A stretch of 26,993 nt of DNA from Akkermansiaceae bacterium (GTDB taxonomy: Bacteria; Verrucomicrobiota; Verrucomicrobiia; Verrucomicrobiales; Akkermansiaceae): contig JALZUI010000043.1 in NCBI GenBank assembly GCA_023301545.1, forward strand, positions 1-26,993, read 5' to 3'. This document shows, piece by piece, positions 1-8,004 of this stretch. Under the pieces are notes generated by a model. It saw only the letters and a list, made by a program, of their open reading frames with translations. It searched no databases and had not been told where the DNA came from. The translations under genes were made by a program, and so were the position numbers. The stretch's first letter is position 1. The number at the start of each line of letters is the position of its first letter.

Positions 1-1014
1 AATGATAATAACAGAGCACAATAAATACCAGCGACGGGGGTGGGCTTGTTCTTCTGGCATATAAGGGCTTTGGATTACAGAGAAGAAGCGGGTGTTACTG
101 GCCGCGTCGGCCCGAGCAGATTCTAGTAGGATTTCCGCGCCTTTTTTGAGTTGAATAGCAAACTCTAGGTTCAGGGACAGCTCTTTAAACTCGATTAATA
201 GATTATTGAGCTTTTGTTGGTCAGAGCCAGAGAGGGCCTCTTCTTGGGACTCGATTTCGCTCTCAAGCTCGCGAATTGTGGTGTCGAGAGATTGTAGTGT
301 AGGGGAGTTTGGAGAGCTGGCGCGTACGGTGGTGAGTTCAATTTGCTTATGAATCTTCTCTAACCGGAGGGTTTGGATGGCAGCTAACTGGGCCTGAATG
401 ATGGCTTCCGGTTGAATGATTTTATTTTTGTTCTGGAACTCTAAGAGAGATTTCTCTTGTTCTTGGATTACCTTTTGTGCGCGTTCGAGCTCAAGGTTAG
501 CAAACTTGAGCTGCTCTGATGCGATGGCCTGATTTTGCTTGTTGATAAATGCTTCAGTTTTTTTGAGCACGGCAAGTGATATGTCGTAAGAGAGAGCAGG
601 CTCGTAAGTCTCTACTTCAAGATCGACTAGGCCGGAGGTGGAATTGAATTGGGCGTGGAATCTTTCTCTATAGTATTTGAGGCGGTCTTCGATACTTGCA
701 TCTGCTTGGAGTTTGAAAATGTAATCTTGTTTTGGAGAGGAAAAATGATTGATGAGGTCGAATTCTGTTTCTAATTCGAGAAGCAGGTTAGCGGAGTGAA
801 TGTACCCGATTGCGGCTTGAGTGTCAGCGCTGCCGAGGTTTGACCCGCTGAGTAAGCTTTCAAGCCCTATAGCAGCGTCGATGTTGGTTTTTTCTTCAAT
901 TACTACAGAGAATTGGGCATGAGCTTCGAAGCGGTCTTCCGCCATCACGAAGAGGTAAAATGCGGTAAGTCCACCGATTATGAGGACTAGAAAGGGGGTC
1001 AGGAGGGCTTTCAT
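1..1014 (-). CDS. kpsE: KpsE-like capsule export inner-membrane protein (partial)
   Basis: The reading frame starts at the ATG at 1014 and stays open to the left edge, giving 338 codons without a stop, so the C-terminus is missing. Residues about 4-24 form a membrane helix. A long periplasmic part follows, with heptad-like coiled coil around residues 160-280 rich in E, Q, K and L. The last visible residues (RRWYLLCSVIII) look like the start of the second membrane helix that closes KpsE/BexC/CtrB proteins. These proteins link the inner-membrane ABC transporter to the outer-membrane channel in group 2 type capsule export. The start lies 9 bases after the kpsT-like stop codon, so the two genes are surely co-transcribed. 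Family members are usually about 370-390 residues, so roughly 30-50 residues lie outside. A Wzz-type chain length regulator is the alternative, but the neighbours favour KpsE. Confidence 0.82.
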   Translation of the reverse strand, partial: MKALLTPFLVLIIGGLTAFYLFVMAEDRFEAHAQFSVVIEEKTNIDAAIGLESLLSGSNLGSADTQAAIGYIHSANLLLELETEFDLINHFSSPKQDYIFKLQADASIEDRLKYYRERFHAQFNSTSGLVDLEVETYEPALSYDISLAVLKKTEAFINKQNQAIASEQLKFANLELERAQKVIQEQEKSLLEFQNKNKIIQPEAIIQAQLAAIQTLRLEKIHKQIELTTVRASSPNSPTLQSLDTTIRELESEIESQEEALSGSDQQKLNNLLIEFKELSLNLEFAIQLKKGAEILLESARADAASNTRFFSVIQSPYMPEEQAHPRRWYLLCSVIII

Positions 1015-1023
1015 AAGTAAAGG

Positions 1024-1788
1024 TTACTGGGGAGGGTTAGTTTTTTGAAAAGGTTTCTTTTTTGGAGCTTTTTTAGCGGCGCCTTTTTTAGCGGCCGCTT
1101 TTTTCGCAAAGGAGCGGGCGCTAGGAGGTAAAAGGGCTTCGTAGACGCGAATACCTTCCCTAATGTCGGGGTGGTACGTTGCACTACCCTTGTTGAGGAC
1201 AATGGCAGAGTCACAAGAATTAATAAGCATATTTAAATTATGTGATACAAAGATGAGGCTGGCGCGTTCTTTGATTTTAGCGAATTCTTTTTGTGCTTTT
1301 TGGCGAAAAGCCGCATCTCCAACCGAGGTTAATTCATCAATGAGATAGTAATCAAAATCAAAAACAATGGAAAGGCCGAATGCGACACGAGCTCTCATTC
1401 CGCTAGAATAAGTTTTAACTTTTTGGTCAAAAAAATCTCCAATTTCTGCGAAGTCTTGAACTGCTTGTAATGTAGCTTTCGTATCGTGCTTAGTGAGTCC
1501 ATTGATTTTGCAGACGAATTCCACATTTTCGCGGCCAGTTAAGGAGGCTTGAAAGCCTGCGCTAACTCCTAAGGGCCAAGAAATATTAGCCTTAGACTCA
1601 ACGGTGCCTTCGTTTGGTGATTCTGCGCCACCGATTATTCTTAGAAGTGTACTTTTACCTGCCCCATTAGGTCCTAAGATAGCGATATTTTCATTTTCTG
1701 GAATATCCAGCGTAAGATTTTTCACCACGTAATGGCGTCCTCCTCCTTCGAGGTTATAATACTTTGTTATATTACGGAGGGCTATCAT
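1024..1788 (-). CDS. kpsT: KpsT-like capsule polysaccharide ABC transporter ATPase
   Basis: A 254-residue ATPase with Walker A GPNGAGKST at residues 39-47, ABC signature YSSGM at 127-131, Walker B YYLIDE at 147-152 and the switch histidine H193. The stretch LIDELTSVGDAAF is the form typical of the KpsT/Wzt polysaccharide exporter group. It would power export of capsular polysaccharide through the KpsM-like permease encoded just upstream; the two genes overlap by 4 bases (ATGA), which indicates translational coupling. KpsT proteins normally end near residue 220. Here about 30 extra residues follow, dominated by lysine and alanine (228-254) and resembling a histone H1 type tail. They are not the carbohydrate-binding domain found on Wzt proteins. 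The ATPase assignment is secure; capsule export is inferred from the cluster. Confidence 0.9.
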   Translation of the reverse strand: MIALRNITKYYNLEGGGRHYVVKNLTLDIPENENIAILGPNGAGKSTLLRIIGGAESPNEGTVESKANISWPLGVSAGFQASLTGRENVEFVCKINGLTKHDTKATLQAVQDFAEIGDFFDQKVKTYSSGMRARVAFGLSIVFDFDYYLIDELTSVGDAAFRQKAQKEFAKIKERASLIFVSHNLNMLINSCDSAIVLNKGSATYHPDIREGIRVYEALLPPSARSFAKKAAAKKGAAKKAPKKKPFQKTNPPQ

Positions 1789-2579
1789 CTTTGTTTTAGG
1801 TAATGACGATTGTTACGGTAGGTGACAAGGCCAAAGGAGAGGCTGACGAGCGCACATAAACTGGGATAGATGAGGTTGACCTGTTCTACCTTATAAGTGA
1901 CCGGAAAGAGAGACTGCCGCAGGTATTCGATGGCATGTACTAGGGGGTTGTAGAGGAAAAATTTCTGGTATTCGAAGGGGACTACACTCAGAGGATAGAG
2001 GACACAGGAAATGAAGAGGAGAGGCCGAGTAATAAACCCGAGGACTTTTTCTAGCTCCTTGAATTTCATAGCTTGAATACCGAGATAAATCCCTAGGCCT
2101 GATCCCATTAACCAGATGGTGAGGAAGCAATATAAGGCTTCGAAAAGGTGAGATCCAGAAAGAGGAATTCCGATCCAGGCTCCTACGAGGCAGAAGGTAG
2201 TGAAAGAGAAAAGAGAGGTGAGAATTTCGAAGATGAAGCGAGCGATGAAAGTATCAATAGGTTCGACTTGGCGAAAGATAAGGAGCCCTTGATTAGCGCT
2301 AATTGCATTCATGCCTGACATCATGGGGCCTGTGAGAGTCTTGAGGATTAGGAATCCACAGAGAAGAAAAAAGGCATAGGGGATGTCCTCATTCCCATTA
2401 GATCTAAAAGGCGCTAGAATGACCCCAATAATTAAGACGCTTGTCAGGGGTTCAAGGAGGAGCCAGAGGAAGCCGAGGTTGTATTTGCCGAAGCGGGTTT
2501 TGACCTCGCGGATTAGGAGGGCTTGGATGACGTTCCGGAATTCTGCCCAGGACGATCGCTTCTGGACTTTGATGAGCAT
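1785..2579 (-). CDS. kpsM: KpsM-like ABC-2 polysaccharide export permease
   Basis: A 264-residue membrane protein with about six hydrophobic segments. The N-terminal amphipathic stretch ALLIREVKTRFGKYNLGF followed by LWLLLEPL is the hallmark of ABC-2 polysaccharide permeases (KpsM, BexB, Wzm). It forms the inner-membrane channel for the polysaccharide together with the KpsT-like ATPase, whose start overlaps its stop by 4 bases. The ATG at 2579 sits 3 bases after the stop of the export lipoprotein gene, so it lies in the middle of one operon. Wzm for O-antigen export is the other possibility, but the KpsS- and KpsE-like neighbours point to capsule. Confidence 0.9.
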   Translation of the reverse strand: MLIKVQKRSSWAEFRNVIQALLIREVKTRFGKYNLGFLWLLLEPLTSVLIIGVILAPFRSNGNEDIPYAFFLLCGFLILKTLTGPMMSGMNAISANQGLLIFRQVEPIDTFIARFIFEILTSLFSFTTFCLVGAWIGIPLSGSHLFEALYCFLTIWLMGSGLGIYLGIQAMKFKELEKVLGFITRPLLFISCVLYPLSVVPFEYQKFFLYNPLVHAIEYLRQSLFPVTYKVEQVNLIYPSLCALVSLSFGLVTYRNNRHYLKQR

Positions 2580-2582
2580 GGT

Positions 2583-3662
2583 TTAGAGGGCTCCACCAGC
2601 TGCTACGCTGGAGGCTTGATTGGCAAAGGGCAGGATACTACGGAAGGCGCGGTTAAAGCGGGAGAGGGGAGCTTCGGAAACGTACACGAGGTCCTTGCCG
2701 TGCATGTAGAATTTGCGGGCGTGGATGAGTCCCTCTGGCTTTTTGAGGTCGAAGCGGTAGATGTCCTGTTTACTGGTTCCGTTATCTCGTACGAGGTAGA
2801 TTCCTTTGACGTTACTGTTTTGCAAAAGGAGGCCTGAGGATGAGCCGAGGAAGTCAGCGAGGGTACTGTTTTGGTTAGGGAAGCTGTGGTTGCCTGGTCT
2901 GCGGACGGCGCCCATGAGAACGACGGAATGATCCTCTCGGAGTGAGACCTCTAGAACATCTCCGTCTTGGGCTAGAAGGTCGCGCTTGGCGAGCTGAGTG
3001 GGGTTGAGGTGGTAGCTTTTGCCCTGACGGTGCAGGTGGTAGTGGTTCATGTGGGGGTCCAGCTCCGCTCCGCCGCTACTGGCTAAGAGGTCGGAAAGGG
3101 TGATGCCGTCGCGGTCGAGGTCGTGTTGACCGGCGTTTTTTACGCGACCGATGACATTTGCGCGAATGGGGCGACGGTCAATGCGGTTGAGCGAAACTTC
3201 AGCAGTGTTGAACACGGTTGCGTAGGCGGATTGGATTTCTCCCTGGAGGGTGTGGAGGCTTTTCCCGAGGGCGTTAAAGTTTCCGGCGTAAGGGAAGGAA
3301 ATAGTTCCGCTTTTTGGAACTTCAATGGGACCGAAGGTGGTGGGGCCGTCTGAGTTTGCGAAGGCCCCAGCGTTCCCGGCATCTAGGACGAGAAGGGTGA
3401 GCTTATCGTAAGCTCGAACCTTATCCGTGTAGAGGAGGGTGCTATTGATTGGAGGGTTGCTTCCGCTGACGGTGGCTTGCTTTTGGTTGTATTGGTCGAG
3501 GTTTTCGGTAGTGATATCGACGATGTTATAGTTGTCAGCCGGAATGGGATTGCCCGCTATATCCGTTTTCTCAAAATTGACAGGGCCGTAGTCTGAAAGG
3601 TGCTGACAGGAGGCGAAGATGAAGAGAAGGAGTGGAGATATGAGGCTAAGTTTCGATATCAT
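2583..3662 (-). CDS. kpsD: KpsD/Wza-like polysaccharide export lipoprotein
   Basis: A 359-residue lipoprotein beginning at the ATG at 3662. A signal peptide ends in the lipobox FASC with the lipidated cysteine at residue 19. A Poly_export domain lies around residues 85-155 and two SLBB-type domains around 165-220 and 246-310, the second containing VVLMGAVRRPGNHSF. This is the layout of the outer-membrane polysaccharide exporter family that includes Wza and KpsD. The frame is open up to 3920, but only the 3662 start places a clean lipoprotein signal at the N-terminus; longer versions would bury it behind 86 odd residues. The first 17 bases overlap the end of the KpsS-like gene. It would form the outer-membrane exit for the capsule. 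The final residues (AGGAL) are small and uncharged. Confidence 0.88.
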   Translation of the reverse strand: MISKLSLISPLLLFIFASCQHLSDYGPVNFEKTDIAGNPIPADNYNIVDITTENLDQYNQKQATVSGSNPPINSTLLYTDKVRAYDKLTLLVLDAGNAGAFANSDGPTTFGPIEVPKSGTISFPYAGNFNALGKSLHTLQGEIQSAYATVFNTAEVSLNRIDRRPIRANVIGRVKNAGQHDLDRDGITLSDLLASSGGAELDPHMNHYHLHRQGKSYHLNPTQLAKRDLLAQDGDVLEVSLREDHSVVLMGAVRRPGNHSFPNQNSTLADFLGSSSGLLLQNSNVKGIYLVRDNGTSKQDIYRFDLKKPEGLIHARKFYMHGKDLVYVSEAPLSRFNRAFRSILPFANQASSVAAGGAL

Positions 3663-4893
3663 GGAAAAGGTGTTTAAATAGGGGAGGCCATTGGATCTTT
3701 GAATGGCCTGTGCATCGGAGAGTTTTTTGATAGAGGACTCCCTGTGCTTGGGTAGTTTCTTGCAATAATCTGAGGAACTTTGCAACGGATTTTTTTTGCA
3801 CAGGTTGTTCAGTTTGCCAGAAATGATCCAGTGAGCCTTGATAGGTAAGCCCCTCAAGATCGAAAACAGCCTGACCGAGGGTGATTGTAGGGCAGAGGTG
3901 CTCAAGAGCGGAGATGCCAACCGTGCTGTTTACTGTGACGCATCCGCGGGCGTTAATAAGTGTGGTCGGAAGGTGGATGCGATCAAGGTAGAGGATGCGG
4001 TCATCGCCATGCTTAGTGTTGAGCGATTCGATCAGCTCCGCATAATCGACATAGCCTCGGTTCATAGGGTGAACCTTGAAGATGAGCTTGGTGTCTTGAG
4101 GGGCGTTATTATAGAAGGAATCAGCAACTTCTATAATAAAGTCCTCGATGCTGTCGTAGTCAGAGCGCTCTGTGATCTGGGCATCATAGTGGACTTGGAG
4201 CGGGCAGAGGTAGTATTTCTTGCTCCATTCGCCCTTGAAGAGCGCGTTGTATTGAGCGTCGTTATTCCTGGCGTAGAAGCGTAGGATTTGCTTGGAAGCT
4301 GGTTTTAGGTGGGTGCTGATTTTTTGGCACCGTTTGTCGACTTGGTGGCAGTAATTCCTTGTTAGGCTGGTATAGAGGCGATTGAGGAGCAGGAGACCGC
4401 ACATTTTGGCTAGTTTGACTCTAGAGTCAGGGCGACAAAATACCGTGGTTTTAGGGAGGGGTTCGAATTCGATCTGCTCACGCTGCTGCCATAGCTCTTT
4501 GAGGTGGGTAGCGTGGTGAAAGTGGGAGGAGTAGACGCTACAGTAATTAGGGCGGAGAAGGCCGAGTTCGAAAACAAGGCAAGAGATGCTGAGCTTCTGA
4601 GCTAAAGCCCATCCAATTTCGTTATAAGGACGCGCCTCATTGTATAGAATAAGGGTGTCGATGTTGTTTTGCGTAACGTATTCCTCCAGCCATCCTGCGA
4701 ACTCCTCGTAGGGAGAGTCGAATTTCACACATTCGATCCCATTGTATTCGTAGAGCTTATCAGTGAGATTTAAGGCAACCTTGCGGACTCGCGTTCCGTT
4801 CGCTTGTAAGTCCTGCGCTATTTTAACCATTCCTCCCTCCAAGTCAGCTAGGAGGATCAACGCATTGTGAGGTTTAGGAATAGTAGGGAACAT
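3646..4893 (-). CDS. kpsS: KpsS-like capsule Kdo transferase
   Basis: From the ATG at 4893 the protein has 415 residues. Features typical of the capsule biosynthesis family of KpsS and KpsC are visible: VFELGLLRPNY near 108-117, FKVHPMNRG at 272-280, VNSTVGISALEH at 321-332 and LGQAVFDLEGLTYQG at 339-353, then a tryptophan (HFW) at 359. KpsS and KpsC are beta-Kdo transferases that build the poly-Kdo linker on the lipid anchor of group 2 capsules; KpsS adds the first residue. A TTG start at 4941 would add 16 residues; the ATG start fits the family N-terminus (ALILLADLEGG) better. This is the first gene of the capsule run and lies 84 bases after the permease gene with no terminator between. No KpsC partner is inside the window. 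Confidence 0.82.
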   Translation of the reverse strand: MFPTIPKPHNALILLADLEGGMVKIAQDLQANGTRVRKVALNLTDKLYEYNGIECVKFDSPYEEFAGWLEEYVTQNNIDTLILYNEARPYNEIGWALAQKLSISCLVFELGLLRPNYCSVYSSHFHHATHLKELWQQREQIEFEPLPKTTVFCRPDSRVKLAKMCGLLLLNRLYTSLTRNYCHQVDKRCQKISTHLKPASKQILRFYARNNDAQYNALFKGEWSKKYYLCPLQVHYDAQITERSDYDSIEDFIIEVADSFYNNAPQDTKLIFKVHPMNRGYVDYAELIESLNTKHGDDRILYLDRIHLPTTLINARGCVTVNSTVGISALEHLCPTITLGQAVFDLEGLTYQGSLDHFWQTEQPVQKKSVAKFLRLLQETTQAQGVLYQKTLRCTGHSKIQWPPLFKHLFHDIET

Positions 4894-4977
4894 AGAATGC
4901 GTAGACCCCTTTAAAGTGTAGAAAGATAAATGGAGAATCAAGGAAAGATTCGGATTCTTTGTTACTTAATCCAAATG

Positions 4978-6111
4978 TTAGCTTAAAACACGGCCTACTT
5001 GTTTACGCATCGCCATCATGACAGGAATACAAGAGATGAGGACTCCGAGGTTTACAAATATAAGGATAAGAACGGTTTCCCGCCCCCAATAAATTGAGTG
5101 CAAGTGCTCAGGAGTGGTGGAGACTTTCATTTTTATGAGGTCTATGATTTTGTCGTGGTAGCGTTCCATTCCGTAGATCAGCGCAAAGGCGGTGGCGTTT
5201 ACGATGACGAGGTTTTCGATCACGGTGCGCATGAGGAGGATGAATTTGCTGGCGCCAAAGCTATTGAGAAGAGCGGAAATATACATGCTTTGCCTGAACT
5301 CAAGGAGCGAAAGCGTACCATAGATGAGGGCTAGGGCGCCACCTAAGGCGAGAGAAAGTCCAATTGAAGCCTTGTTGAGCTGTTGTTTAAGGGAGGCGAG
5401 CTTAGAGGTGATGGAGAGGGCGCTTTTTACTTCGACCTTGCCTTTGCGGTCTGTGGCTACGGTGTGGTCGATGGCTTCTGCAATGGCCTCTAGACTCGGG
5501 GCGTCGGGAGATTTTTGAAGGTAGCTAATTCGTGAAAAACCGCGTTCGGTCAGGTGGCGGAAGGCACTAAAGGGCACGAAGAGGAGGTTTCCTGGGAGCA
5601 CTTGCGAGAGATTGTCATCAGGAGTCAGCGTGATGGCCTTGACGTATTGCCCGTCAATTTCGAAGTCTAGGAGTGCTCCTTGAGGGAAGGAGGTGGAGAG
5701 GAGGAAATAGTTATGCCCCTTCTCTAGGTAAGGCTCCAGAGCGGGAAGGGCTCGCTCTCCATATGCCATGACGTTGACTCGTTTTCCGCCTCCATAGGCG
5801 ACTACAGCAAATTTTTCGATGATGACGAGTTCTCCCCATTCTTCGAGATGTTGGAAGCGGTTTTGTTTCAGGTTTTGGCCGACATCACTTGCGTGGATGG
5901 CCTCGATGACGAGGATGTTATCTAGACCGAACTTTTCGACTTCTTTTTCGAGCTTAATGATTTGAAGGCTGAGTACGACGAGGAGCGTGATGGAGAGCGC
6001 CGTCATTACGGTGGTCACCAACATTCGTGCTAGGACGCTTCCTGGTTGCTCAAACCAACGCAGCCAAGTGTCCTTCAATAGGTAGGAAAGCGTTAAAATC
6101 AAGGATCTCAT
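4978..6111 (-). CDS. FtsX/MacB-like ABC transporter permease
   Basis: A 377-residue protein with the four-helix layout of the FtsX/LolC/MacB permease family. One membrane helix lies near residues 31-52, a large periplasmic domain follows (about 55-245), and three helices lie near 250-272, 295-314 and 346-366. The stretch EFRQSMYISALLNSFGASKF after the second helix resembles the conserved cytoplasmic coupling segment (R..E...L...GAS). It pairs with the ATPase encoded immediately upstream; the two reading frames overlap by 62 bases. With the adaptor and TolC-like genes this makes a tripartite, MacAB-TolC style exporter. Substrate unknown; extraction of a lipoprotein, peptide or lipid from the inner membrane is all possible. 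Permease call is firm, the substrate is not. Confidence 0.82.
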   Translation of the reverse strand: MRSLILTLSYLLKDTWLRWFEQPGSVLARMLVTTVMTALSITLLVVLSLQIIKLEKEVEKFGLDNILVIEAIHASDVGQNLKQNRFQHLEEWGELVIIEKFAVVAYGGGKRVNVMAYGERALPALEPYLEKGHNYFLLSTSFPQGALLDFEIDGQYVKAITLTPDDNLSQVLPGNLLFVPFSAFRHLTERGFSRISYLQKSPDAPSLEAIAEAIDHTVATDRKGKVEVKSALSITSKLASLKQQLNKASIGLSLALGGALALIYGTLSLLEFRQSMYISALLNSFGASKFILLMRTVIENLVIVNATAFALIYGMERYHDKIIDLIKMKVSTTPEHLHSIYWGRETVLILIFVNLGVLISCIPVMMAMRKQVGRVLS

Positions 6112-6706
6112 TTGATATGTCGTCTAGTCGGTTATCGTGGGTGCAGATGATGACGCATTTATCGCCTGCGGCGGTGAATTCACTGAGGACTTGCTTGATG
6201 ATGGTCGTGTTCATGTCATCAAGTCCAGAGGTAGGTTCGTCTAGGAGGAGGATATCGGGCTCTTTAATTAGTGCGCGAGCGATCGTAGCACGTTGCTGTT
6301 GCCCTCCAGAGAGGGCGGTGGGGCGGCGCTTGGCTAGTTCCTGTAATCCTAGCCGGGTTAGGTAGTAACTGATCTGCTTTTTTGCTTGGCGTTTCCCAAC
6401 TCCGCCTAGAGCAGCAGCGAGCTGTAGGTTACGCTGAATAGTAGCGAGGGGCAGGAGATTGAGCTGCTGGAAGACAAAGCCCATTTGGGTGTTACGGTAC
6501 TTTCTAGGGAGGGGGGCTCCGTGGAGCTCTACATGCCCTTTTTGGGGGCGCAGGTATTGCCCCATGATCCGGAGGAGGGTGGATTTACCACATCCTGAGT
6601 ACCCTTTGATTAAGTGAATTCCGGGGCTAAAGGTGTGGGTGAAGTCATCAAGGACCCAGTGCTGACTACTCCCGTAACGATACCCTATCCCTTTGCACTC
6701 CAGCAT
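6050..6706 (-). CDS. LolD/MacB-type ABC transporter ATPase
   Basis: A 218-residue ATP-binding subunit with Walker A GYSGCGKST at 35-43, Q-loop glutamine at about 80, signature LSGGQQQR at 132-139, Walker B DILLLDEP at 151-158 and switch histidine H190. The LSGGQQQR signature and overall length match the LolD/FtsE/MacB group, which works with FtsX-fold permeases. Its ATG overlaps the stop codon of the adaptor gene by one base (TAATG), and its last 62 bases overlap the permease gene. These overlaps indicate tight translational coupling and a fixed stoichiometry. It would power the exporter encoded by its neighbours. Confidence 0.88.
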   Translation of the reverse strand: MLECKGIGYRYGSSQHWVLDDFTHTFSPGIHLIKGYSGCGKSTLLRIMGQYLRPQKGHVELHGAPLPRKYRNTQMGFVFQQLNLLPLATIQRNLQLAAALGGVGKRQAKKQISYYLTRLGLQELAKRRPTALSGGQQQRATIARALIKEPDILLLDEPTSGLDDMNTTIIKQVLSEFTAAGDKCVIICTHDNRLDDISNEILDFNAFLPIEGHLAALV

Positions 6707-7953
6707 TATTTTTTAGCGCTATGGGAGGCTCCCGTATTTAGGTGGACGGCAAGGTGCTCTAAGCCTTCGGCTACTAGTTCCGCATTGGGAAAGAGGTCTT
6801 GCAAGATGACTGCCCATTCTCGTTTATTGGTCCTTTCCATGGCGTACAATGAGAGCTGGAGCTTAGGGACAATATGGCACGGTTGATCAAGTTTGTGCAG
6901 GAGGTCGGCATCCAGGGTGCTTCCTGTTAGACGACGGAGGTCTTGGTTGTCCTGTAGCGCGATGTTAAAAATGTAGTTTCGTTCATCGCGCCCTCGGGTG
7001 TCTTTTATATTACGGTCGCCTAAGAAGGGAAGCTCGGTGCGGGCGCGGTCTTTTAATCGGAGACGGAGAGTTGAAGGCTCTAGCGAGATCCAGCCGGCAT
7101 TTTGCACCTTTAGATGAGCATAGATTTCGCTATAATCACTGAGCGTACCAATGGCCTCGCGGGTTACTACGGAGTACTCTTGTTGTCCGTAGGTGAATGA
7201 GGGAATGTTGATTCGCAATTCCCCATCAAAAGGGATGTAGTATTGGGACTGGTCTTTAGCTTCTTGGAGTTGTTTTTCGCTCTCCACTAGATCCATTTCA
7301 TCGAGCTTTTCTTGGCCGTAGCGGAGTTCGCGTTCATGTTTTTGGGCGAATTCAAACCGTTTATTGGCTAGGGTGAGAGCCTCTTCTGCCTGTACTAGGG
7401 AATCTTGTGAGATGTCGCTTCGAGGGACTCCTATAATCGTAAGCATCTCATCCATGACTTCGGAGCTAAGAACTTTCTTTATGAGCTCGACCTTTTTCTT
7501 GGCCTCTTGGAGTTTTTCAAGCGCTTCTTTTTCCTGCATGGGGAGCTCGATTTCATCAATTTTGATTTTTTCGATATTCTGCTGATTTTTACGAATGTCG
7601 TGTTGTAGTCGCTTGTTGGCTAGTCGTTCGGAATTCATCTCCGCCCATAGAGCTCCTTTAGTGACTTGGCTAATTTGTTCGCCGACTTTGACCGAAATGA
7701 TGCCAGAGGCCTCCGCCTTGATTTCGAGTGATTTTTTAGGATGGACATCGACAGGCATCGTTCCGAGTTGGAGCTCGTTCTGTAAAGGGAATTTTTGCCA
7801 ATCCCACGCTGATTCTTCAGGCTGCTCTGCGACCGATTCTGTAGTCTCAGGCGAGGCTGCGGGTAGGCCCGTGAGTTTCTCCTTTAGCTCCGCTAAGCAA
7901 GAGCTGAGCGCAAGGCTACTCAGTATAATGAGAAGGTAAGGGAGGAGTTTCAT
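6706..7953 (-). CDS. HlyD/MacA-like adaptor lipoprotein
   Basis: A 415-residue protein whose signal peptide ends in LSSC, with the lipidated cysteine at residue 19. A lipoyl-like half-motif lies near 78-105 (IKAEASGIISVKVGEQI), a long charged coiled coil near 108-233, and the second lipoyl half near 238-250 (YYIPFDGELRI). This is the hairpin layout of periplasmic membrane-fusion proteins, which bridge an inner-membrane transporter and an outer-membrane TolC-type duct. It differs from MacA and HlyD by being a lipoprotein, as AcrA is, instead of having an N-terminal membrane helix. It lies between the TolC-like gene (51 bases upstream) and the ATPase gene (one-base overlap). Overall similarity to known adaptors looks low, so the call rests on architecture and context. 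Confidence 0.75.
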   Translation of the reverse strand: MKLLPYLLIILSSLALSSCLAELKEKLTGLPAASPETTESVAEQPEESAWDWQKFPLQNELQLGTMPVDVHPKKSLEIKAEASGIISVKVGEQISQVTKGALWAEMNSERLANKRLQHDIRKNQQNIEKIKIDEIELPMQEKEALEKLQEAKKKVELIKKVLSSEVMDEMLTIIGVPRSDISQDSLVQAEEALTLANKRFEFAQKHERELRYGQEKLDEMDLVESEKQLQEAKDQSQYYIPFDGELRINIPSFTYGQQEYSVVTREAIGTLSDYSEIYAHLKVQNAGWISLEPSTLRLRLKDRARTELPFLGDRNIKDTRGRDERNYIFNIALQDNQDLRRLTGSTLDADLLHKLDQPCHIVPKLQLSLYAMERTNKREWAVILQDLFPNAELVAEGLEHLAVHLNTGASHSAKK

Positions 7954-8004
7954 AACGGACGAGAAGTCTTATGTCATATAATGGGGAACTGTTCCAAGTA
8001 CTAT

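Noticed and set aside
3663..3920. Longer N-terminus of the KpsD-like protein
   Set aside because: It would put 86 residues, overlapping the KpsS-like gene, in front of a complete lipoprotein signal peptide.
3838..4284. Plus-strand frame of 148 codons
   Set aside because: It lies wholly opposite the KpsS-like gene, and its sequence mirrors that gene's codons.
4894..4941. TTG start of the KpsS-like protein at 4941
   Set aside because: The ATG at 4893 matches the family N-terminus, and the extra residues look like translated leader.
4930..4965. Possible terminator between permease and KpsS-like genes
   Set aside because: The AAAGA/TCTTT repeat is only five bases long and has no T-run, so it should not stop transcription.
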